Below are positions 11,834-21,949 of a stretch of 64,000 nt of DNA, one piece after another. This DNA is from Cyrtodaria siliqua (taxonomy: Eukaryota; Mollusca; Bivalvia; Adapedonta; Hiatellidae): positions 30,554 through 94,553 of the forward strand of contig JAWPHD010010355.1 in the NCBI GenBank assembly GCA_037043455.1. Direction: 5' to 3'. A model generated the notes under the pieces. It made no database searches. It was given only the letters and a program-made list of their open reading frames with translations, and was not told where the DNA came from. The translations under genes and the position numbers were made by a program. Positions within the stretch are counted from its first letter, which is position 1. Every line of letters begins with the position of its first letter.

Positions 11834-11946
11834 CCTCCTCCTCCTCCTCCTCCTCCTCCTCCACCTCCTCCTCCTCCACCTCCTCCTCCTCCTCCAACTC
11901 CTCCTCCTCCTCCTCCTCCTCCACCTCCTCCTCCTCCTCCTCCTCT
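11834..11946. repeat. Imperfect (CTC)n microsatellite
   Basis: About 37 ctc/ctcc triplets with scattered cac and aac interruptions. It starts inside the SINE-2 sequence at tggttc-ctcctcctc, so it grew from or replaced that part of the element. Leucine-rich and arginine-rich open frames here are artefacts of the repeat. Confidence 0.95.
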
Positions 11947-12398
11947 CCCTTGTCATCATCCTCATAATTAACATCACCCTCACAATCTCATCAGCATCAT
12001 CATCTTCATACAAGCAACACATGCTAATGATAATTCATTAATCAGACAAGTAGGGAAGAGCAGTAACAAAGTAAACAAGCAGGTATTGATATAGTAACAG
12101 ACATGGGGTAATTTGCAGACCAGTTGATTAGCGGACAGGGGTAATTAGCGGATCAGTTGATTATTAGACAGGTAATCTGATCTCTGACCTACCTGGTCAA
12201 GAAACAGAGTGTTAGGCGGTGGCAATAATAACTCTCTATACATAAACTGTGCATTCACCATCTTCAGAAAAGTTTTATATTTATGTGAAAAAAGGGGAAT
12301 TCTGAGTGACTGTTTTTTGTTTTTTTAAAAACTGATAAAACTACACAGATTTTTTGCTGTAACTCCTTATTTATTATGACTTAATACTTATTTAACCC
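11947..12398. other. No gene seen
   Basis: Holds a few atc/cat triplets (11980-12005) and two short partial repeats of gtaatt.gcgga.cag.ttgatta (12107-12165). No coding or RNA gene was found. Confidence 0.5.
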
Positions 12399-12569
12399 TT
12401 AACTTGCTACATATATATAATGGACTGTTCTTTCTTTGAATTAAAACCATTGCAATTATGTGAAAAAATGGGTGTTTTGGGGAAAATGACCGATCAGCAG
12501 CCATTGTAAAACCCTGATTTGGGTTTACAATGGACGCAAAGGCTATTATAGTTGTGCTTAGCGGGTTAA
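12399..12569 (+). mobile_element. MITE-A copy, TTAA-flanked
   Basis: Flanked by TTAA on both sides (12399-12402, 12566-12569) with ends CTTGCTA and TAGCGGG. The body holds atatatataatggactgttc, tttctttgaatt, ggtgttttggggaaaatgac, cgatcagcagcc and tttacaatggacgcaaaggc. It has no coding capacity. A TTAA target and ends starting CCC are the pattern of piggyBac-type elements; the assignment is inference. Confidence 0.85.
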
Positions 12570-13066
12570 GGCTTAACAGGATTGGACCGGAAGAAACCAA
12601 CTCGTATAGAGTTCCTTCTCCTTAGAGTCTTTTAAATAATATTGAATGAGACCTATACCAAAGTGATCCGTATGATATAAAGAGTATTTCATTTAAGACC
12701 TCCAAGATGGCCACCAGCAGCCATCTCTGTTTAGACTTACACAGGAAAATATTATTACTTCTCAGAAACACCACTGAGTGGGTTATCATACAACTTTACA
12801 ACGAGACTTCTCTCAATGTCTGGTTGAGTTAAAATTAAATTAAATTAATTTCAACTTCCTAGAAAATCCAAGATGGTGTCCATGTCTAAAAATAGAAAAG
12901 ATGGCTAGTTCTGGCTAATGCATCACTGCAAGAGATACTGAGAACTTAACAAATAATCATTTGGTCCAAAATGGAAGTGATTTAAATTTTGATCAGACTT
13001 CCGAGATGGTGGATTAAATTATTCATTAATTATTTATTAATTCATTTAGTTATGATAAAGATGCAT
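12570..13066. other. No gene; weak relative of the 15495-17082 element
   Basis: Contains ccaagatggccaccagcagccat-like sequence around 12705-12725 and aatccaagatggtgtccatg at 12865. These resemble the repeated aaagatggccgctggcagcc blocks of the element at 15495. The rest is AT-rich with no coding signal. Confidence 0.45.
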
Positions 13067-13282
13067 TTATCGCAGTGTCGATATCTTTCTTAAGACTTGA
13101 AGAGTGATCTCCCTTATTTCATCATCATTTTTCCAAAACAAGTGTGGGTCTGCCGACGCTCTACTGGCAAACAATAGAAGAAGGAAGAGATAACAACAGA
13201 AGACCAGCATATGTATTCTGCCAATCTGATGCAAAATCATAAACAAAGTATTATTTGTGATGCAGTAAGAGAATGAGGTCAC
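13067..13282 (-). CDS. Possible small secreted peptide (hypothetical)
   Basis: A 71-codon open frame on the minus strand. From its third Met (codon 25, 13210) the product is 47 residues: a textbook signal-peptide shape, MLVFCCYLFLLLLFASRASA, with an A-x-A cleavage motif before DP, then about 27 charged residues ending in a stop (key residues DPHLFWKNDDE, then a basic end). I do not recognise a family. There are no cysteines in the predicted mature part, so it is not a typical disulphide-rich peptide. No promoter, splice sites or poly(A) signal were identified, and a chance hydrophobic stretch cannot be excluded. Confidence 0.3.
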   Translation of the reverse strand: MTSFSYCITNNTLFMILHQIGRIHMLVFCCYLFLLLLFASRASADPHLFWKNDDEIREITLQVLRKISTLR

Positions 13283-13384
13283 GACTGTTGTCTATTTGTT
13301 TTGATTTCATGATAATGATTGTAAATGATTTATTTATCTCATTGGTGTTTTTACCTCATTAAGCACCTATTAGGCCGTATGACT

Positions 13385-13515
13385 GTCGATTTATTTGTGG
13401 CAGGAGCAGAATACCCCATTTTTTTTAGAACCAGTACTGCTTTTTCACTTGACAAATCGACCTCCCAGTGGGATTCGAACCCGCAGTGGTGAGAGGCGAG
13501 AAAGTTTTCAACACA
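13385..13515 (-). mobile_element. SINE-2 copy whose head runs into a satellite
   Basis: Minus-strand SINE-2: tgtcgatttatttgtggcag, accccatttttttta, gaaccagtactg, cctcccagtgggattcgaac (reverse of B box GGTTCGAATCC), ccgcagtggtgagaggcgag, aaagttttcaacacagtgtc. The upstream tRNA-like head is replaced by the 22-bp array that follows. Confidence 0.9.
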
Positions 13516-14065
13516 GTGTCCTTACTATCCTGACACAGTGTCCTTACTATCCTGACACAGTGTCCTTACTATCCTGACACAGTGTCCTTACTATCCTGAC
13601 ACAGTGTCCTTACTATCCTGACACAGTGTCCTTACTATCCTGACACAGTGTCCTTACTATCCTGACACAGTGTCCTTACTATCCTGACACAGTGTCCTTA
13701 CTATCCTGACACAGTGTCCTTACTATCCTGACACAGTGTCCTTACTATCCTGACAACAGTGTCCTTACTATCCTGACACAGTGTCCTTACTATCCTGACA
13801 CAGTGTCCTTACTATCCTGACACAGTGTCCTTACTATCCTGACACAGTGTCCTTACTATCCTGACACAGTGTCCTTACTATCCTGACACAGTGTCCTTAC
13901 TATCCTGACACAGTGTCCTTACTATCCTGACACAGTGTCCTTACTATCCTGACACAGTGTTCTTACTATCCTGACACAGTGTTCTTACTATCCTGACACA
14001 GTGTCCTTACTATCCTGACACAGTGTCCTTACTATCCTGACACAGTGTCCTTACTATCCTGACAA
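13512..14065. repeat. 22-bp minisatellite, about 25 copies, made from the SINE-2 head
   Basis: The unit is acacagtgtccttactatcc plus tg, nearly invariant apart from a few single-base changes (13755 aacag, 13960 and 13982 tt). The same segment appears once in normal SINE-2 copies between the B box and A box (for example aacacaatgtcgttaacc at 50490, tgcactgtctttaccctctg at 47960). The array is therefore an expansion of the SINE head in place. Confidence 0.93.
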
Positions 14066-14154
14066 CAGAGTTGCAAATTGTAAATGAACAGGGACAGATC
14101 ATAACCTGCAGGTATCACAATTCAAGATATTTCACGAGATTTCGACATTCGCAA

Positions 14155-14450
14155 AATTTCAATACACTGATTGGCATTATTCAGATGTACATGCAGTGAA
14201 ACACTCGCTCAAATAAGGTACATGTATTGAATAACATTTATTTTTGAAAAATGTCAATATAAAATTTAAATTAGCATTCATTTGGAAATTTATTTGTGTG
14301 AAACAAACTCTGATTGGCATTATTCAAGTACATGCAGTGAAAAACTCGCTCAAATAATTATATTTTAATAACATTTATATTGTTTGAAAAATGTCAATAT
14401 AAAATTAAAAATGAGCTTTGATTTTGAAATTCAGGATTTATTTCCCTCAG
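14155..14450. repeat. Two-copy tandem duplication, about 146 bp
   Basis: ctgattggcattattca, gtacatgcagtgaaa, actcgctcaaataa and gaaaaatgtcaatataaaat recur 146 bp apart. Confidence 0.85.
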
Positions 14451-15011
14451 GATGTGCAAATGTGTTAAACTCTTGCTCCGCACTCTCTCTATGTACCTAT
14501 AATGCCCACCCTCCCCAGCACCACCCCACCCACCTCCAAACCACAAACACCACCACCCCACCTTTTGTAAAATAAATCAAAATGGTGTTCAAAATGGAGT
14601 ATACAGTATTTCAAAACTAAAGGTTATTAAACTCTGTATTATTATCTCTGGGATCCTGAAGAGCCCCTGATCAGCTGTTGAATGTAATTTTATATGCTTT
14701 ATTCAAAAAAAAATTCATATAGAACCGTAAGTGTCACAACATCTTATAGTCCTTCTTATAAATATAAAGATACAACATTGTAGCAGTGATATTGTGAGTA
14801 GTGGCAGATTATCTTGTTCCCCAGCAGCCATACATAGTTAGCAAACTCTGCACCAGAATTTGCTCTCCAAAGGTCAAAGAACAAATCTTCTTTAATAATA
14901 CTTAATGGGTAATTGAGATAAGGGTAATCTACGGAAGTGCCTGCTACCTAAACTAACAGCTACAACAGCAGATAAACAGTTACAGGTCTCTAGACTCTTT
15001 TTTGTGTATAA
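14451..15011. other. No gene seen
   Basis: Includes a C-rich stretch (14505-14565, caccccacccacctccaaac). No coding frame with splice context and no second copy. Confidence 0.5.
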
Positions 15012-15170
15012 AAAAAAGAATGGTGTTTTATGTCAGTTTAGCACATTTTAGGCCATATATGAGTCAATTTTTTTTTATGGTAGAGTCAGACCACCCCATT
15101 TTCCTGGGTAGAACCAGTACTGTATACCTCCCGCCATCCATAAGAACTGATATTTTCCCACAGAAAACTG
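15012..15170 (-). mobile_element. SINE-2 copy, head missing
   Basis: Minus-strand SINE-2 from tail to mid-body: tggtgttttatgtcagttta, gcacattttaggccatatat, gtcagaccaccccattttcc, tgggtagaaccagtactgta, cctcccgccatccataagaa. It ends before the B box. Confidence 0.9.
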
Positions 15171-15425
15171 AAAATATTATATAATACAGCGGGTGGGAGG
15201 AGTGAGTGGGGTGGCTTTGGCTCATGGTTGAGGACTTATTAATGGTCATAAAAGAGTAACAAATACAGCGTTTATAGGAGGTAAAATATACATGGATCTG
15301 ATAATGTTACGAAGAGAGGTAAACACCATTTTCTCTGCTTTGCTTAAATAATTTAAATTGACAACAGTAATCTCAGTTTTCATATTTCTATCTTGCACAA
15401 ATTTAAGAAAAGGGAGGAGGTTATA

Positions 15426-15494
15426 CCTTTAATTAACATGTCTTTAATACAAAAAGAGACTAATCCACCTTTAATTAACATGTCTTTAATACAA
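15426..15494. repeat. 42-bp minisatellite, left part
   Basis: About 1.6 copies of the 42-bp unit (tttaattaacatgtctttaa, tacaaaaagagactaatcca). They are separated from the main array by the insertion at 15495-17082. Confidence 0.93.
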
Positions 15495-17082
15495 CAAGAG
15501 GTCAATGACCTTGAAGCTCTACTGATTGATTTTGATTTCAGGAAGTAGTCGCTACAGACTTGTTTTTTGAAAATCTATTTTTAACCGTGGCGGCCGACCT
15601 GAAATTTTGCTAAGATCAATAAGACATTAAGAGCAACATTCCTGTAAAGTTTCATGAAAATCCGTCAGGTAGTTTCAAAGAAGTAGTCGCTACAAGTTTT
15701 CATTATATAACTCTATGTAAACAAAGCAGCCATGTTTAAGGTCAAATCAAAACGATTTTCGACAAGGACCAACATCATGTCATACTGATCATTTTAGAAA
15801 AAGTCCCATATCAATATCTCTTATTGTTTTGAAGAAGTAGTCGCTACAAATTTATTTATTTTAAATCTATTTTTAGCTGTGGCGGCCATCTTGAATTTCC
15901 GGCCGACCTGAAATTTTTCTAGGATCAACTAGACATCAAGAGCAACATTCCTGTGAAGTTTCATGAACATCCGTCAAGTAGTTTCAGAGGAGTAGTCGCT
16001 ACAAGTTTTTACTATATAACTCTATGTAACCAAAGATGGCCACTGGCAGCCATGTTTAACGTCGAATCAAAATAATTTTCCACAAGGATCTACATCATGT
16101 CATGCTGATCATTTTAGAAAAAGTCCCATATCAATATCACTTATAGTTTTCAAGAAGTAGTCGCTACAAACTTATTTTTTAAAAATCTATTTTTAGCTGT
16201 GACGGCCATCTTGAATTTCCGGCCGACCTGAAATTTTGATAGGATCAATTAGACATCAAGAGCAACATTCCTGTAAAGTTTCATGACAATCCGCCAAGTA
16301 GTTTCAGAGGAGTAGTCGCTACAAGTTTTTACTATATAACTCTATGTAAACAAAGATGGCCGCTGGCAGCCATGTTTAACGTTGAATTAAAACGATTTTT
16401 GACTAGGATCAACATCATGTAATGCTGATCATTTTAGAAAAAGTCCCATATCAATATCACTTACAGTTTTCAAGAAGTAGTCGCTACAAACTTATTTTTT
16501 AAAAATCTATTTTTAGCTGTGACGGCCATCTTGAATTTCCGGCCGACCTGAAATTTTTCTAGGATCAATTAGACATCAAGAGCAACATTCCTGTAAAGTT
16601 TCATGACAATCCGCCAAGTAGTTTCAGAGAAGTAGTCGCTACAAGTTTTTACTATATAACTCTATGTAAACAAAGATGGCCGCTGGCAGCCATGTTTAAC
16701 GTTGAATCAAAACGATTTTTGACTAGGATCAACATCATGTCATGCTGATCATTTTAGAAAAAGTCCCATATCAATATCACTTATAGTTTTCAAGAAGAAG
16801 TCGCTACAAACTTGTATTTTAAAACTCTATTTTTAGCTTTGGCGGCCATCTTGGATTTCACATCAACATGAATTTTTGCTAGGATCAACTAGACTTTATG
16901 GGCAACATTTCTGTAAAGTTTCATGAATATCCATCCAGTAGTTTCAGCTGTGAAGTCGCTACAAATAAAAGTTTACGGACAGACAGACGGACAGACGGAC
17001 AGACGGACAGACGGACGGACGGACGGACGACGGACACCGCACCACGGCATAAGCTCCGCTGATCTCTGATCAGTTGAGCTAA
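15495..17082 (+). mobile_element. Hairpin-ended 'CAAGA' element with 320-bp internal repeats
   Basis: Begins caagaggtcaatgaccttga and ends with a gacggacagacgg run, then a hairpin CTGATC-tct-GATCAG and ttgagctaaaaa. It is inserted in the A-run of the 42-bp satellite, which resumes on both sides. The body is 4.5 tandem units of 320 bp (tcgctacaa at 15841, 16161, 16481, 16801; a 292-bp step from the first at 15549). Each unit carries cggccatcttgaatttccgg and aaagatggccgctggcagcc. There is no coding capacity. The short terminal duplication and class cannot be settled because the target is an A-run. Confidence 0.75.
16975..17035. repeat. (GGACAGAC)n low-complexity run
   Basis: Purine-rich ggacagac/ggacggac run just before the terminal hairpin of the element. 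Similar runs occur at 41985-42015, 45010-45030 and 53340-53360 in related positions. Confidence 0.95.
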
Positions 17083-17910
17083 AAAGAGACTAATCTACCT
17101 TTACTTAACATGTCTTTAATACAAAAAGAGACTAATCTACCTTTAATTAACATGTCTTTAATACAAAATGAGAATAATCTACCTTTAATTAACATGTCTT
17201 TAATACAAAAAGAGACTAATCTACCTTTACTTAACATGTCTTTAATACAAAAAGAGACTAATCTACCTTTAATTAACATGTCTTTAATACAAAAAGAGAC
17301 TAATCTACCTTTAATTAACATGTCTTTAATACAAAAAGAGACTAATCCACCTTTATTTAACATGTCTTTAATACAAAAAGAGACTAATCTACCTTTAATT
17401 AACATGTCTTTAATACAAAAACAGACTAATCTACCTTTAATTAACATGTCTTTAATACAAAAAGAGACTAATCTACCTTTAATTAACATGTCTTTAATAC
17501 AACAAAAGACTAATCTACCTTTAATTAACATGTCTTTAATACAAAAAGAGACTAATCTACCTTTAATTAGCATGTCTTTAATACAAAAAGAGACTAATCT
17601 ACCTTTACTTAACATGTTTTTAATACAAAAAGAGACTAATCTACCTTTAATCAACATGTCTTTAATACAAAAAGAGACTAATCTACCTTTAATTAACATG
17701 TCTTTAATACAAAAACAGACTAATCTACCTTTCATTGACATAATCTACCTTTCATTGATATGTCTTTAATACAAAAACAGACTAATCTACCTTTCATTGA
17801 CATGTCTTTAATACAAAAACAGACTAATCTACCTTTCATTAACATGTCTTTAATACAAAAAGAGACTAATCTACCTTTAATTAACATGTCTTTAATACAA
17901 AAAGAGGCTA
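17083..17910. repeat. 42-bp minisatellite, main part, about 20 copies
   Basis: The unit is 42 bp (aaaaagagactaatctacct, ttaattaacatgtctttaat, ac). Fourteen codons per unit keep frames open on both strands (220 codons), which the repeat alone explains. One partial copy sits at 17735-17757. Copies from 17715 on share aaaaacagac and tttcattgac, a local sub-family. Confidence 0.96.
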
Positions 17911-18119
17911 GTCTGTTTTCTGGTGTTTTAGCTAGGTACCTTATTGCCAATCAGTTATGCAGCACAAATATCTAGAGATGAACCTGAAGATTACCTGGAA
18001 AACCCTCTAAATCTAGCTCAGAATTGATCAGAAATGTGATAAGTCACACAATTCAAGTGTTGATAAATATCTAACAAGGTAAAGACTTATACAGTAATCT
18101 GGTGCACGCACTTGCTGTA

Positions 18120-18222
18120 GACTGATGCTGATGCCATTCATATACTGATGATGATGTTGACAACAACAACGATAATGATGATAAGGACGCGGATGATGAT
18201 GATAATGACGATGATGACAGGG
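18120..18222. repeat. (GAT)n-like low-complexity stretch
   Basis: Imperfect gatgatgat/gataatgat triplets directly upstream of the SINE-3 copy. Confidence 0.85.
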
Positions 18223-18305
18223 GTGGAGGTCATGGGTTCAATCCTCGACAGGCAGATACCAAAGACTTTATAAAAACGGTACGTGCACTAGCAGCTGCCT
18301 TGCTT
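18223..18305 (+). mobile_element. SINE-3 copy whose body runs into a satellite
   Basis: Forward SINE-3: gtggaggtcatgggttcaat (B box GGTTCAATCC), cctcgacaggcag, ataccaaagactttataaaa, ctagcagctgccttgcttga. It continues into the 39-bp repeat. Compare the minus-strand copies at 25738, 33275 and 38816. Confidence 0.85.
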
Positions 18306-18583
18306 GACATTCAGCATATAAAGGGTAGTTCTAGGACTGGTCAGAACATTCAGCATATAAAGGGTAGCTCTAGGACTGGTCAGAACATTCAGCATATAAA
18401 GGGTAGCTCTAGGACTGGTCAGAACATTCAGCATATAAAGGGTAGTTCTAGGACTGGTCAGAACATTCAGCATATAAAGGGTAGTTCTAGGACTGGTCAG
18501 AACATTCAGCATATAAAGGGTAGCTCTAGGACTGGTCAGAACATTCAGCATATAAAGGGTAGCTCTAGGACTGGTCAGAACAA
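18306..18583. repeat. 39-bp minisatellite, 7 copies, made from SINE-3
   Basis: The unit is cattcagcatataaagggta followed by gttctaggactggtcagaa. The same 39 bp occurs once, reversed, in the SINE-3 copy at 33385-33412 (gaccagtcctagcactaccc, tttatatgctgaatg). The array therefore expanded in place from the SINE body. Frames are open on both strands because 39 is a multiple of three. Confidence 0.95.
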
Positions 18584-18654
18584 AAAAAGATGAGCACTGA
18601 GCTTACTGCTACAAGTAGACATCCTGATTGTTGAAGCGACATTCAAACCACATA

Positions 18655-18745
18655 AATAAAGGCTTTGTTATGTTTGTCGCCATTGGCAAACTTTTGTCGC
18701 CATCTTAGATTTTGGCAAACGTTTGTCGCCATCTTGGTGTAAAAA
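18655..18745. repeat. Short 31-bp tandem repeat, about 2.5 copies
   Basis: ttggcaaacttttgtcgcca followed by tcttagatt, repeated with small changes. The gccatctt core recurs. Confidence 0.8.
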
Positions 18746-18785
18746 CAAGGGTTCAAAACTGAGATCCATTTCTTTTTGAGGGTAA

Positions 18786-18912
18786 CTCACTGGATGGAAC
18801 CAGTATACCAACCGCCATCCGTAAGAACTGACACTTTCTCACTTACAACTGGGTGGAACCAGTATACCTACCGCCTGACACTTTCTCACAAGTTGAGCTC
18901 CAAGTAGCGTTC
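18786..18912 (-). mobile_element. SINE-2 fragment, locally duplicated
   Basis: The middle of SINE-2 is present twice in a row (tggaaccagtata, accgcc, tgacactttctcac at 18795 and 18850). It ends gttgagctccaagtagcgtt, cgaatcctg. Tail and head are both missing. Confidence 0.85.
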
Positions 18913-18954
18913 GAATCCTGTTATAAATAACTAAATGTTCGATTCTTATTTATT

Positions 18955-19095
18955 TAATAAAGTCTCTACAACTATGTCTCAATAACTAAACCTGGTTCAA
19001 TAACTAAGCCCCAAGTCAGTAACGAAGTTTTCGTCAATAACCGTCTCGGTCAATAACAAATCTTGGTCGATAACGAAGTCTCGGTCAATAACTAA
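18955..19095. repeat. Degenerate ~20-bp tandem repeat
   Basis: Loose repeats of tcggtcaataacnaagtct, seven or so. Confidence 0.7.
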
Positions 19096-19261
19096 GCATC
19101 AGATGGATGCAGAACATTACAATTTACCTGTCAGAGATAAATAATTACTACACTGTCTAGACCCAGCTAGTTCTGCATGCAGCTAGCATCAATACAATAC
19201 AACTAGGTCAAACCCATTAGAACAGATGTTGCCAGCATCCATCATACCATGTAATTACTTC

Positions 19262-19357
19262 TGTACTATTATGCCATAACCTGCAGTGAATTATCTAGTA
19301 ATGCCATTACCTGCAGTGAATTATCTAGTAATGTCATTACCTGCAGAGAATTATCTA
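19262..19357. repeat. 30-bp tandem repeat, 3 copies
   Basis: atgccattacctgcagtgaa followed by ttatctagta, three times. Confidence 0.93.
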
Positions 19358-19494
19358 ATATAAATATATTTGATTTTGAACAGAATCTCTCATAGTGATT
19401 AAATTTGACCTATTTTTTTATAAATGCTATATATATGCATAGTTTGATGAGGAGATATGAAAAAGGTTACAGAGAATGTTAAGTTTTGTGTTCA

Positions 19495-21930
19495 TCTTCG
19501 TCATGTGATTCCTCATGCCAATCATGTCATTCCTCATAATGCCAATCATGTGATTTGTCATGATGTCAGTCATGTGATTTGTCATGATGTCAGTTATGTT
19601 ATTCATCATGATATCAGTCATGTGACATTCCTCATGTTACCAAGCATGTGAATTGTCATGATGCCAATGATGTGATTCATGAGGAATCACATGATTGCTA
19701 TCTTGGCAAATCACATGATTGGCATCATGAGATTTGCCAAGATAGCAATCATGTGATTCCTTGTGATGCCTATCAAGTGATTCCTCATAATTTCAATCAT
19801 GTGATTTGCCAAGATTCTAATGAAATCATGTGATTTGTCATGATTCCAATAATGTGATTCCTCATGATGCCAATTATGTGATTCCTCATGATGCCAATCA
19901 TGTGATTCCTCATGATGCCGATCATGTGATTCCTCATGATGTCAATCATGTGATTCCTCATGATGCCAATCATGTGATTCTTCATGATGTCAATCATGTG
20001 ATTCCTCATGATGCCGATCACGTGATTCCTCAAGATGCCAATCACGTGATTCCTCATGATGCCGATCATGTGATTCCTCATGATGCCAATCATGTGATTT
20101 TTCATGATGTCAATCATGTGATTCCTCATGATGCCGATCACGCGATTCCTCATGATGCCGATCACGTGATTCCTCATGATGCCGATCATGTGATTCCTCA
20201 TGATGTCAATCATGTGATTTTTCATGATGTCAATCATGTGATTCCTCATGATGCCGATCACGTGATTCCTCATGATGCCAATCATGTGATTCTTCATGAT
20301 GTCAATCATGTGATTCCTCATGATGCCGATCACGTGATTCCTCAAGATGCCAATCACGTGATTCCTCATGATGCCGATCATGTGATTCCTCATGATGCCA
20401 ATCATGTGATTTTTCATGATGTCAATCATGTGATTCCTCATGATGCCGATCACGTGATTCCTCATGATGCCAATCATGTGATTCTTCATGATGCCAATGC
20501 TGATCATGTGATTCTTCATGATGCCAATGCTGATCATGTGATTCCTCATGATGTCAATCATGTGATTCCTCATGATGCCAATCATGTGATTCCTCATGAT
20601 GCTGATCACGTGATTCCCCATGATGTCAATCATGTGATTATTCATGATGCCAATCATGTGATTCTTCATGATGCCAATCATGTGATTCCTCATGATGCTG
20701 ATCACGTGATTCCCCATGATGTCAATCATGTGATTATTCATGATGCCAATCATGTGATTCTTCATGATGCCAATCATGTGATTCCTCATGGTGCCAATCA
20801 TGTGATTTTTCATGATGTCAATCATGTGATTCCTCATGATGCCGATCACGTGATTCCTCATGATGCCAATCATGTGATTCTTCATGATGCCAATGCTGAT
20901 CATGTGATTCCTCATGATGTCAATCATGTGATTCCTAATGATGCCAATCATGTGATTCCTCATGATGCCAATCATGTGATTCTTCATGATGCCAATGCTG
21001 ATCATGTGATTCCTCATGATGCCAATCATGTGATTCCTCATGATGTCAATCATGTGATTCCTCATGATGCCAATCATGTGATTCTTCATGATGCCAATGC
21101 TGATCATGTGATTCCTCATGATGTCAATCATGTGATTCCTCATGATGCCGATCACGTGATTCCTCATGATGCCAATCATGTGATTCTTCATGATGCCAAT
21201 GCTGATCATGTGATTCCTCATGATGTCAATCATGTGATTCCTCATGATGCCGATCACGTGATTCCTCATGATGTCAATCATGTGATTCCTCATGATGCCG
21301 ATCATGTGATTCCTCATGATGTCAATCATGTGATTCCTCATGATGCCAATCATGTGATTCCTCATGATGTCAATCATGTGATTCCTCATGATGCCAATCA
21401 TGTGATTCCTCATGATGTCAATCATGTGATTCCTCATGATGCCAATCATGTGATTCCTCATGATGTCAATCATGTGATTCCTCATGATGTAAATCATGTG
21501 ATTCCTCATGATGCCAATCATGTGATTCCTCATGATGTAAATCATGTGATTCCTCATGATGCCAATCATGTGATTCCTCATGATGTCAATCATGTGATTC
21601 CCTCATGATGTAAATCATGTGATTCCTCATGATGCCAATCATGTGATTCTTCATGATGCCAATGCTGATCATGTGATTCCTCATGATGCCAATCATGTGA
21701 TTCCTCATGATGTCAATAATGTGATTCATCATGATGTCAATCATGTGATCATTCATGATGTCAATCATGTGATTTGCCATGATGCCATGCAATCATGTGA
21801 CTCGTCATGATGTCATTCATGTGATTTCTCATGATGTCGTTAATGTGATTCCTCACGATGCCGATCATGTGATCCCTTGATTCTTCATGATGCCAGTCAT
21901 GTGATTCCTCATGATGCCAATCACGTGAAT
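19495..21930. repeat. 24-bp minisatellite, about 100 copies
   Basis: The unit is aatcatgtgattcctcatga plus tgcc. It consists of two near-palindromes (AATCAYGTGATT and tcatga). About a dozen copies carry a perfect AATCACGTGATT. Some units are 30 bp (insert aatgct). Higher-order repeats are visible: 312 bp (13 units; tcaagatgcc at 20031 and 20343) and 96 bp (4 units near 20605 and 20701). The left 300 bp are the most diverged. Both strands stay open for over 590 codons, encoding HVIPHDAN- or IGIMRNHM-type octapeptides, which follows from the repeat; there is no evidence of a gene. Confidence 0.97.
19682..19761. repeat. 31-bp perfect inverted repeat in the 24-bp array
   Basis: The left arm 19682-19712 starts aggaatcacatgattgctat, and the right arm 19731-19761 is its exact reverse complement. 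They are separated by 18 bases that themselves hold a satellite unit. One unit is flipped relative to the rest of the array. Confidence 0.93.
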
Positions 21931-21949
21931 CAACCATCCTTATTTGTAT

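Noticed and set aside
11808..12041. Poly-leucine/poly-arginine open frames
   Set aside because: Direct translation of the (CTC)n microsatellite.
15495..17082. Helitron assignment for the element (3' hairpin then CTAA)
   Set aside because: The right end fits loosely (hairpin then CTRR), but the left end does not start TC after an A, and the A-run target hides the boundary.
17079..17769. Long open frames on both strands (about 220 codons each)
   Set aside because: The 42-bp unit is 14 codons without a stop; openness follows from the repeat. No start context, splice sites or non-repeat coding sequence adjoin.
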